DNA of 7,618 bases from Flavobacteriales bacterium (GTDB taxonomy: Bacteria; Bacteroidota; Bacteroidia; Flavobacteriales; UA16): NCBI GenBank assembly GCA_018700255.1, contig JABISU010000179.1:1-7618 (forward strand), given 5' to 3'. The translations under genes and the position numbers were made by a program. This document shows positions 1 to 5,555 of the stretch, in pieces (within the stretch, counting starts at the first letter, position 1; each line of letters begins with the position of its first letter). Below the pieces are notes generated by a model, which was not told the DNA's origin, ran no database searches, and was given only the letters and a program-made list of their open reading frames with translations.

Positions 1-386
1 CCTTTCACGGCATTCACTTTCGCAAAAAGCTCGGCGCTAGAAACGAACACGAATTTCGATTCACTGTGATTTAGGATGTACTTATAATCCGCCTCTGTCA
101 TCGTCGGATAAATCGGCACATCAATACCACCCGCTTGCATTATCGCATGATCCATCACATTCCACTCACATCGATTATTGTGAGCAATGAGCGCCACCTT
201 ATCCCCAGCTTCCATACCCATCGCAATGAGCCCTCTCGAAGCTACATCTACTTCTGCTACAAACTCTTTCGTAGAGTAGCTCAAGCTTTTCCCAGAGCCA
301 TCATTGGGCATATACAACATCACATCAAGCGGCGAATTCGCCAGTTGAAATCTAGGGAAATCAAAAAGTCTAGTAGGATTATTCAT
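1..386 (-). CDS. Long-chain acyl-CoA ligase (AMP-binding), N-terminal part
   Basis: The gene is cut by the left edge of the window; 128 codons plus two bases of the next are present. The protein would activate free fatty acids to acyl-CoA using ATP, at the cytoplasmic side of the membrane, feeding beta-oxidation or lipid synthesis. The visible N-terminus (MNNPTRLFDFPRFQ...) matches the start of the FadD15/FAA1-type long-chain ligases. A stretch around residues 61-95 (GDKVALIAHNNRCEW, then AGGIDVPIYPT) is the typical first structural block of this family. The catalytic AMP-binding P-loop and later motifs lie outside the window, so they cannot be checked. The ATG lies 24 bp after the stop of the K+ channel gene on the same strand, so the two are probably co-transcribed. 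Another ANL-superfamily enzyme is possible but less likely from this N-terminus. Confidence 0.88.
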   Translation of the reverse strand, partial: MNNPTRLFDFPRFQLANSPLDVMLYMPNDGSGKSLSYSTKEFVAEVDVASRGLIAMGMEAGDKVALIAHNNRCEWNVMDHAIMQAGGIDVPIYPTMTEADYKYILNHSESKFVFVSSAELFAKVNAVK

Positions 387-410
387 GTTTATTTTTTTAT
401 CAAGCCCAAA

Positions 411-1199
411 TTACAAAAGTTCTCCGCATCTATTGCAATACCCTGCCCCATCTTCATGAGTGCTATAATTGCAATTCGAACAGGCTTTAGTATTTGTGTT
501 AGATGATTTAATAATTTCAGCTCCGATAATTCCTGTTGGGACTGCAATTATTGCATAACCTATGAGCATAATTATAGAAGCTAGGGTTTGGCCTATAACG
601 GTGACGGGAGCAATGTCACCATACCCGACTGTTGTAACTGTTACAATGGCCCAATAAATGCTTCGCGGTATACTGGTAAATCCAGAAGACGAATCCTCAA
701 CCAAGTAAACCATTGTTCCCATAATCGTCACAAGCACCAATACTGTCCCCATAAAAACCAAGATCTTCCTTCTTGACTCCCAAAGCGCCATTCTCAATAT
801 TCCCGCCTCCCTTAAAAAGCCCACTAACTTCAATACCCTAAAGACTCTTAGTAACCTGAAAACACGTATCACCCTTATACTTCCAACTCCGGGTAACAAA
901 AACTCTATAAATGTTGGGAGTATGCTCAATAAATCCACTATTCCATAAAAGGATAAAGCATACTTCATTTTCTTCTTCACAGCAATCAATCTCAAAACAT
1001 ACTCAATTGTAAACAGCACAGTAAATACGTACTCAGCTATTCTAAGTGATCTAGTGAATTCAAGACTGATTTCCGGGACGCTTTCAAGCATCACCACGCC
1101 CACACTTAATAAAATTGCAATAAGAAGTATAATGTCAAACAACTTCCCATTCGGCGTATCCGCCTCAAAAATTACATCATGTAGCTTTTTTACATCCAT
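411..1199 (-). CDS. Voltage-gated-type K+ channel with C-terminal zinc ribbon
   Basis: This 262-residue inner-membrane protein is a six-segment ion channel subunit, expected to work as a tetramer passing K+. S1 is near residues 20-38, S2 near 54-73 and S3 near 86-102. S4 near 108-125 has a basic residue every third position (R109, R112, R115, R118, R121, K124), the classic voltage-sensor pattern. S5 is near 146-166, the pore loop near 180-190, and the K+ selectivity filter TVGYGD is at 190-195. S6 is near 205-225. After S6 comes a short tail with CSNC (240-243) and CNRC (255-258), a zinc-ribbon motif, instead of the usual cyclic-nucleotide or RCK domain. Family and ion selectivity are clear from the sequence; the gating signal is not, and a role for the ribbon in assembly or redox/metal sensing is inference. 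It is probably the first gene of a unit with the downstream acyl-CoA ligase. Confidence 0.93.
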   Translation of the reverse strand: MDVKKLHDVIFEADTPNGKLFDIILLIAILLSVGVVMLESVPEISLEFTRSLRIAEYVFTVLFTIEYVLRLIAVKKKMKYALSFYGIVDLLSILPTFIEFLLPGVGSIRVIRVFRLLRVFRVLKLVGFLREAGILRMALWESRRKILVFMGTVLVLVTIMGTMVYLVEDSSSGFTSIPRSIYWAIVTVTTVGYGDIAPVTVIGQTLASIIMLIGYAIIAVPTGIIGAEIIKSSNTNTKACSNCNYSTHEDGAGYCNRCGELL

Positions 1200-1302
1200 T
1201 TGCTAAAAGTACGTACACTTATATAAATAGTAGCCTTCAAAGCGAAAGTCTTCGTTTTCTGATTCCTTCTCACTCTTGATCCTTTAATAATGAATTAGCG
1301 TT

Positions 1303-1318
1303 TGTGAGTCATCTCACA
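1303..1318. promoter_or_regulatory. Perfect CRP-like palindrome upstream of the K+ channel gene
   Basis: The sequence TGTGAGTCATCTCACA is an exact TGTGA-N6-TCACA palindrome (6-bp arms counting the flanking G/C pair, 4-bp centre). It equals the core consensus of gamma-proteobacterial CRP sites. It sits about 105 bp upstream of the K+ channel ATG and 6 bp beyond the holA stop, inside the only non-coding gap between them. On the plus strand it is followed directly by eight T residues (1319-1326), so as RNA it could also fold into a weak intrinsic terminator, but no plus-strand gene ends here. As a holA terminator it lacks a following T tract on the minus strand. The palindrome is seen directly; binding by a Crp/Fnr-family regulator is inference. 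Confidence 0.35.
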
Positions 1319-1324
1319 TTTTTT

Positions 1325-2341
1325 TTAATTAAGAATCTTAAAAACGGTTTCTCGTAAAAGCATCCCATCTGAGATCGTAGCATTCCCCTGGCCTTTAGAT
1401 TTGCGATCGGCATCGCGAAGGTAGCCAAAGATGCGGGCAACCTTAGACACTGAATAAACTTTGGCGGCAGAGGAGTAATCTCGAACTGCATATGGACTAC
1501 AAGACATGGCACGGGCAGCTGCGTTTTGGGATTTATCTTTGAGACCGTGGTAAACAAACAATCTAGAAAAATAAGCTGACAATACAGGAATGACCATTGC
1601 AAGCGGGTTATTCTTGGGGTTGGCCTCAAAGTGATTCACAATGCGAGAAGACTTCTCTACGTCTTTAGTGCCGAGGGCTCTTTGAAGTTCGAAGACGTTG
1701 TAATCCTTGCTTATCCCTATATGTTTTTCTATTACCTCAGAAGTTACAGCTGTGCCCTCGGGTAGTGAGATCTTTAGTTTAGCGATTTCGTTGACGACTT
1801 TACGCAGATCGTTCCCTAGATATTCTGCTATTAATTGAGCAGATTGAGGATCAGTAGATAGTTTTACACTTGAAATGTATTCTGTAATCCATTGGGGGAG
1901 TTTGTAGTCACGAAGTTTATCGGAGAGAAATAAAATTCCGTTTTTAGAGAGTGATTTAACAGCTTTAGATCGCCCATCTATTTTCTTATTCATGTAACAG
2001 AAGACAAGGACTGTTGAAGAAAGCGGGGATTCTGCATATGCGGCAAGTTTTTCGAGTTCGTCTTTGCGCTTCCAGCATTTAAGTTCTTGGGCTTCTTTTA
2101 CAAGGACAAGCTGACGGTCTGACATCATGGGGAATCTTCGCGAAGCAGCTAGGATGTCCTCTATATCAGTGTCACGCCCATATAGAATTGTCTCATTGAA
2201 GTCTTTCGAGGCTTCATCAACTACGCTAGAGATCATCGCTTTAGAAATTTCTTCTATAAAGAAAGATTCCTCTCCATGTAAAACGTAAAGGGGTGATAAT
2301 TTACCAGCGTGAATGTCCCGAATAATTTGCCTATGAGCCAT
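1325..2341 (-). CDS. holA: DNA polymerase III subunit delta
   Basis: This 338-residue protein is the delta subunit of the replicative clamp loader. With the delta-prime and tau/gamma subunits it opens the beta sliding clamp and places it on primed DNA. The N-terminal domain has the family hallmark PLYVLHGEESFFIEEIS (residues 17-33), and RRFPMMSDRQLVLVKEAQEL (68-87) covers the clamp-interaction region. The middle domain has GNDLRKVVNEIAKL (176-189) and IGISKDYNVFELQRAL (208-223). The rest is the helical C-terminal collar domain. Length and motif order match a full-length HolA of the Bacteroidota type. The ATG is the only sensible start, since the N-terminal hallmark begins a few residues in. 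It is divergent from the HsdR-N-like gene with 37 bp between the two start codons, an arrangement I recall from other Bacteroidota. Confidence 0.95.
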   Translation of the reverse strand: MAHRQIIRDIHAGKLSPLYVLHGEESFFIEEISKAMISSVVDEASKDFNETILYGRDTDIEDILAASRRFPMMSDRQLVLVKEAQELKCWKRKDELEKLAAYAESPLSSTVLVFCYMNKKIDGRSKAVKSLSKNGILFLSDKLRDYKLPQWITEYISSVKLSTDPQSAQLIAEYLGNDLRKVVNEIAKLKISLPEGTAVTSEVIEKHIGISKDYNVFELQRALGTKDVEKSSRIVNHFEANPKNNPLAMVIPVLSAYFSRLFVYHGLKDKSQNAAARAMSCSPYAVRDYSSAAKVYSVSKVARIFGYLRDADRKSKGQGNATISDGMLLRETVFKILN

Positions 2342-2345
2342 AGGG

Positions 2346-2374
2346 CTAAGTTATAGCTTAGAAGATTAAATTTG
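2346..2374. promoter_or_regulatory. Compact divergent promoter region for holA and the HsdR-N gene
   Basis: In the 37-bp gap, the plus strand carries TAAATTTG (2367-2374), an exact match to the Bacteroidota -7 box TAnnTTTG. It ends only 4 bp before the ATG at 2379. On the minus strand TAACTTAG (2353 down to 2346) matches the box at all but one fixed position and ends 4 bp before the holA ATG. Both would put transcription starts at or within a few bases of the start codon, giving leaderless or nearly leaderless mRNAs. An imperfect 16-bp palindrome (CTAAG, one base, TATA, one base, CTTAG; 2346-2361) overlaps both and could be an operator. I see no clear -33 TTTG partner for either box at the usual spacing, so the promoter assignment is tentative. 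Confidence 0.4.
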
Positions 2375-2378
2375 CGAA

Positions 2379-2834
2379 ATGTCTAGATTATCAGATCTGC
2401 CTTTATTGAACTTTGCCAAACCCACTCTTGTTGCAAGAAAAGGTGATAAACATGATGAGATTCTTTGTCTTGTAAGAAAGAAGTGGGTGGCGTTAGAACC
2501 AGAAGAGTGGGTTAGACAGCACCTCATTTATCACCTCTCGGAAAAATTAGGGTATCCTATGGGGCTTATGGCTGTGGAGCACACTTTGATTTTGAACGAT
2601 GTAGCTAAGAGAGCTGATTTGGTTTGTTTTAATAAAGATAGAATGCCCGTACTTCTTGCTGAGTGTAAGGCCCCGAAGATTACACTTTCCCAGAAGACTC
2701 TTGATCAAGCGGCGAGGTATAATCTTGTTTTAAAGGTTCCAACTCTTCTGCTGACAAATGGCCTAAAACATTACGCTGTGGCGACTGACCCTACGAAGCC
2801 CATCGCTGTTTTAGGTTCTATTCCTGAGTTTTAA
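2379..2834 (+). CDS. Stand-alone HsdR N-terminal-like PD-(D/E)xK nuclease-fold protein
   Basis: This 151-residue protein corresponds only to the nuclease domain found at the N-terminus of type I restriction subunit R (HSDR_N type). There is no helicase/translocase part and no hsdM or hsdS nearby, so it is not a truncated restriction gene in an R-M locus. The catalytic layout is intact: an acidic residue at E67 (VEHTL), D80 in RADLVCF, ECK at 95-97, and a QxxxY motif at Q110-Y114, as in RecB-like and type I nucleases. It is cytosolic with no signal peptide. It lies divergent from holA and 14 bp upstream of the DUF5606 gene, in a likely operon. I recall similar small proteins next to holA in many Bacteroidota, which suggests a conserved housekeeping DNA role (replication or repair) rather than defence. 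That role, and whether it cuts DNA at all, is inference. Confidence 0.85.
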   Translation: MSRLSDLPLLNFAKPTLVARKGDKHDEILCLVRKKWVALEPEEWVRQHLIYHLSEKLGYPMGLMAVEHTLILNDVAKRADLVCFNKDRMPVLLAECKAPKITLSQKTLDQAARYNLVLKVPTLLLTNGLKHYAVATDPTKPIAVLGSIPEF

Positions 2835-2848
2835 CGTACTTTCGCGCA

Positions 2849-3382
2849 ATGAAGATTTCAGACGTATTAGCTATTTCGGGTAAACCCGGGCTTTTTAAGA
2901 TTTTAGCATCCTCTCCTAAGAATTTAGTTGTTGAGAGTATGATTGATGGAAAGCGCTCTAGTATCCCCGGTTCGCTTAGAGTTAGCAGTTTAAGTGATAT
3001 CACGATGTACACTTTAGAAGAAGACGTTCCACTAAGGGAAATTCTAAAGTCTATGTTTGAAAAGAACAAAGGAAAGCCTGCTCTTTCACACAATTCTGCT
3101 CCACAAGAAGTGAAGGATTTCATTGATAGTGTAGTGAATGATTTAGACCATAGTAGAGTTTACGCTTCTGATCTAAGAAAGCTTGTACAATGGTACAATC
3201 TTCTAATATCTCAAAAAGCACTTCCTTTTGAAAAAGAGGAGGAGAAAGAAGATGATAAAAAGCTAACAGCAAAAAATCCAGCTTCTAAGAAGAAGGTAGG
3301 TGATAAAAAGCCAGTGATAAAAAGGAGCCCTTCGGCTAAGAAAGCTATAGCTACAAAGTCAATGAAAACTACTAAGAAGTAG
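2849..3382 (+). CDS. DUF5606 protein with lysine-rich C-terminal tail
   Basis: This 177-residue protein has unknown function. The N-terminal part (residues 1-120) matches the DUF5606 pattern: an opening ISDVLAISGKPGLFKIL (3-19), then VVESMIDGKR (27-36), EEDVPLREI (57-65), and SRVYASDLRKLVQWYNLL (112-119 for its end). A short acidic patch follows (EKEEEKEDD, 128-136). The tail 137-177 is strongly basic, with 15 Lys and 1 Arg in 41 residues mixed with Ala, Pro, Ser and Thr, like histone H1-type tails of bacterial nucleoid proteins. The tail is probably disordered and may bind DNA or RNA. The folded part has no recognisable catalytic motif. The gene lies 14 bp after the HsdR-N gene and 3 bp before the dehydrogenase, so co-transcription is likely. 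Family recognition is from memory; nucleic-acid binding is inference. Confidence 0.8.
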   Translation: MKISDVLAISGKPGLFKILASSPKNLVVESMIDGKRSSIPGSLRVSSLSDITMYTLEEDVPLREILKSMFEKNKGKPALSHNSAPQEVKDFIDSVVNDLDHSRVYASDLRKLVQWYNLLISQKALPFEKEEEKEDDKKLTAKNPASKKKVGDKKPVIKRSPSAKKAIATKSMKTTKK

Positions 3383-3385
3383 CCC

Positions 3386-4282
3386 ATGAAGTCAATTACT
3401 GTCATTGGTGCTGGAACCATGGGGAATGGTATAGCTCACGTGTTTGCCCAAAAGGGTTTTGACGTAAGTCTAGTCGATATGTCACAAGATGCTCTTGATA
3501 GAGCCTTAGTTACAATCGATAAGAATTTAAGCAGACTTGTCGCGAAAGATCGCATTTCAGAGAATGATAAAAAGGAGACTCTTGCTCGATTGGTTACTTC
3601 GACTGACTTAAAAGCTTCTGTTGCTAGTGCTGAATTAGTTGTGGAGGCTGCTACTGAAAATGTTGATTTAAAGTTAAAGATATTTAGGGATCTCGATGAT
3701 TCAGCTCCAGAGGGATGCATTCTAGCCACGAACACATCTTCCATTTCTATTACGAAAATTGCAGCTGTGACGAGTCGTCCAGATAAAGTGATAGGGATGC
3801 ATTTTATGAACCCAGTTCCGATTATGAAACTGGTTGAGATTATCAGAGGATATGCTACCTCTGATGAGACTTGCACGAAGATTATGGATCTGAGTTCTTC
3901 TTTAGGGAAATCCCCTGTTGAGGTTAATGACTACCCTGGGTTTGTGGCGAATCGCATTTTGATCCCAATGATTAATGAGGCAATTATAGCCTTAAACGAA
4001 GGTGTTGCTGGAGTAGAGGAGATTGATACTGTGATGAAGCTAGGTATGGCTCATCCGATGGGACCACTTCAACTTGCGGATTTCATAGGGCTTGACGTTT
4101 GTCTGTCTATTATGAAAGTGCTTCAAGATGGACTCGATGCGTCGAAGTATGCTCCTTGTCCTTTGTTAGTGAATATGGTTACGGCTGGCAAATTGGGAGC
4201 TAAATCGGGTGAGGGATTCTATGTTCACACTCGTGGTTCTAAGGATCTAGTTATCGCGCCGACATTTGTTAAAGAAAAGTAA
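3386..4282 (+). CDS. 3-hydroxyacyl-CoA dehydrogenase (3-hydroxybutyryl-CoA dehydrogenase type)
   Basis: This 298-residue cytosolic enzyme oxidises (S)-3-hydroxyacyl-CoA to 3-ketoacyl-CoA with NAD+, or runs in reverse. It is the single-function, short-chain type (Hbd/PaaH-like) without a fused hydratase. The N-terminal Rossmann fold has GAGTMG (8-13) and D31 at the end of the second strand, which favours NAD over NADP. VVEAATEN (85-92) and NTSS (116-119) follow. The catalytic His is H139 in GMHFMNPVP (137-145), paired with E151, and N189 closes the site. The family signature DYPGFVANRILIPMINEAI (182-200) is complete, as are AHPMGP (222-227) and GAKSGEGFY (271-279) in the helical C-terminal domain. 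Length is normal. The start lies 3 bp after the DUF5606 stop, indicating a shared transcript. It fits with the acyl-CoA ligase in the same window, though that gene is on the other strand. Confidence 0.94.
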   Translation: MKSITVIGAGTMGNGIAHVFAQKGFDVSLVDMSQDALDRALVTIDKNLSRLVAKDRISENDKKETLARLVTSTDLKASVASAELVVEAATENVDLKLKIFRDLDDSAPEGCILATNTSSISITKIAAVTSRPDKVIGMHFMNPVPIMKLVEIIRGYATSDETCTKIMDLSSSLGKSPVEVNDYPGFVANRILIPMINEAIIALNEGVAGVEEIDTVMKLGMAHPMGPLQLADFIGLDVCLSIMKVLQDGLDASKYAPCPLLVNMVTAGKLGAKSGEGFYVHTRGSKDLVIAPTFVKEK

Positions 4283-4287
4283 GTTTG
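4280..4287 (+). promoter_or_regulatory. -7 box candidate for the OmpA-family gene
   Basis: TAAGTTTG matches the Bacteroidota -7 consensus TAnnTTTG exactly and overlaps the stop codon of the dehydrogenase gene. A transcript starting about 7 bases further on would have a leader of roughly 45-50 bases before the ATG at 4342. The leader is A-rich (for example the run around 4319-4338), which is usual for well-translated genes in this phylum. I could not place a -33 TTTG at the expected 19-21 bp spacing, so the match could be chance. Confidence 0.4.
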
Positions 4288-4341
4288 GCATAAAGTATGC
4301 TACCTTGCAAACCTGTAAGAATAAAATTGAAAAATAATCAT

Positions 4342-5511
4342 ATGAAAACCTCAAATTTTTTACGTGGACTCACGGCTATCGTTGCGGTGGTTAGTTTAAC
4401 TATTAGTGCTGATGCTCAGGAGATTAACCTTGTGCCGAATGGTGGTTTTGAGGATACGAATATTAATAAGCTTCGTACTTATGGCCAAATGGAGGAGTTC
4501 GGCATGGATTGGTTTGCTGCTACTGAAGTTGATGCTGATATCTATGGTGATGGAGCTAAAGGAGACAAGGTTGCTGTGCCAACAAATAATTACGGAAAGC
4601 AGGAGCCTTCTGATGGTCTTTGTTACGCAGGACTTAGAGCTTACTCTAAGGATCCTAGGTTAAGCAGAAGTTACCTAGAAGTCAAGCTTACTCAACCTCT
4701 TGAAAAGAATGTTATGTACTGCGTTTCTTTCGATATAAGCTTGGCAGATTTAAGCCGCTTTGCTGTAAATGAGATTGGAGTTCTAATGAGCGATAGAAAA
4801 ATCGATCATCCGAATACGGGTGATGTGATTCAACAAGCTGACGTTAAACAAAAGACAAATAAGGTTTTCCAATTCCTAGATGGATGGGAGACCTTCTGCG
4901 GAACATTTGTGGGAACAGGCCAAGAAGAGTATGTCGTGATTGGATGTTTCGGGGGAAGAGAAAATATGACCATCGATAAGGTCAAGCGCCCAATGGGTGT
5001 TGTGGGAGCCCAAATGAACCACGCTTACTATTACATTGATAACGTTAAAATCGTTGATATTCAGGCAAAGTCGCAATGTGTTTGTGCTGCTGCTGACGAA
5101 AGAGATATGGACCTAGTTTACGGTTCTTCCTCAGTTAAAGATGAGGACATGACTGACTCTGAGATTATTAAATCTAGCTCGATCTACTATGCTTTCTTAA
5201 AGCGTACTCCGACTGGCACAGGTAAGCAAACTGTTTCTAGCATTGCAGCTATTCTTAAATCAAATCCTATGATGAAAATCACGATCGTGGGACATAGCGA
5301 TGATGATGAGAGAAATGAGGGGCAGGTTAACCCTCGCTACAAGATGATTGGTAAGAATCGTGCAGACCAAATAAGAAGGATGCTAGAAGCCGAAGGAGTT
5401 CTCTCTACACAAATATCTGTTTCTGATATGGGGAATATGGATCCAGCAAGTACACGCGATAATGACATCTCTCGAGCTCAAAACCGCAGGGTTACTTTCG
5501 AGATTAAATAA
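4342..5511 (+). CDS. Secreted OmpA-family protein with N-terminal jelly-roll-like domain
   Basis: I place the start at 4342, not at the in-frame ATG at 4297, because a clean signal peptide begins here: MKTSNFLRG, a hydrophobic core (residues 9-21), then ADAQ with probable cleavage near residue 24-26. The mature protein opens with NLVPNGGFED (29-38) and the first domain closes with YYYIDNVKIVDI (229-240). These are typical edges of galactose-binding/jelly-roll domains in Bacteroidota surface proteins. A link with the pair CVC (246-248) leads to a C-terminal OmpA domain (about 255-389) with ITIVGHSDDD (313-322), GKNRADQIRRML (337-348) and RAQNRRVTFEI (378-388). That domain normally binds peptidoglycan, so the protein is expected in the periplasm or anchored to the outer membrane. 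There is no beta-barrel and no lipobox. The N-terminal ligand is unknown. The gene is convergent with the UMF1 transporter. Confidence 0.85.
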   Translation: MKTSNFLRGLTAIVAVVSLTISADAQEINLVPNGGFEDTNINKLRTYGQMEEFGMDWFAATEVDADIYGDGAKGDKVAVPTNNYGKQEPSDGLCYAGLRAYSKDPRLSRSYLEVKLTQPLEKNVMYCVSFDISLADLSRFAVNEIGVLMSDRKIDHPNTGDVIQQADVKQKTNKVFQFLDGWETFCGTFVGTGQEEYVVIGCFGGRENMTIDKVKRPMGVVGAQMNHAYYYIDNVKIVDIQAKSQCVCAAADERDMDLVYGSSSVKDEDMTDSEIIKSSSIYYAFLKRTPTGTGKQTVSSIAAILKSNPMMKITIVGHSDDDERNEGQVNPRYKMIGKNRADQIRRMLEAEGVLSTQISVSDMGNMDPASTRDNDISRAQNRRVTFEIK

Positions 5512-5523
5512 TAACTTTTCTAC

Positions 5524-5555
5524 TTCACCTCGCTTAACCGGCGTAGTGAACTTTG
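5524..5555. terminator. Possible terminator between convergent genes
   Basis: TTCAC (5524-5528) and CGC (5531-5533) pair with GCG (5541-5543) and GTGAA (5546-5550), leaving a 2x2 internal loop and a 7-base apical loop. On the plus strand a T-rich stretch (CTTTGTTTCTG) follows. The hairpin overlaps the last codons of the UMF1 gene and lies just after the OmpA gene stop. It best fits termination of the plus-strand OmpA transcript. The minus-strand side has only a weak T content after the stem. The stem is modest, so this is tentative. Confidence 0.35.

Noticed and set aside
135..506. Open frame on the plus strand across the end of the K+ channel gene and the acyl-CoA ligase gene
   Set aside because: It is antisense to two clearly recognised proteins and its translation has no recognisable domain and unusual composition.
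1309..1629. Minus-strand open frame within holA
   Set aside because: It is an out-of-frame shadow of the well-matched HolA C-terminal domain.
2379..2834. Reading this region as a type I restriction-modification or defence locus
   Set aside because: There is no methylase, specificity subunit or helicase, and the neighbours are housekeeping genes.
3211..3420. Minus-strand open frame rich in Phe, Ser and Leu that looks like a membrane peptide
   Set aside because: It is simply the complement of the lysine/glutamate-rich tail of the DUF5606 gene; the hydrophobic look is an artefact of antisense A-rich codons.
3436..3876. Minus-strand open frame opposite the dehydrogenase
   Set aside because: The dehydrogenase on the other strand has every family motif in place; the antisense frame has none.
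4297..4341. Upstream in-frame ATG for the OmpA-family gene
   Set aside because: It would put 15 polar and basic residues before a well-formed signal peptide, and it lies at or next to the predicted transcription start.
4406..4663. Second plus-strand open frame inside the OmpA-family gene
   Set aside because: It lies in a different frame within a gene with a clear signal peptide and OmpA domain, and resembles no known protein.
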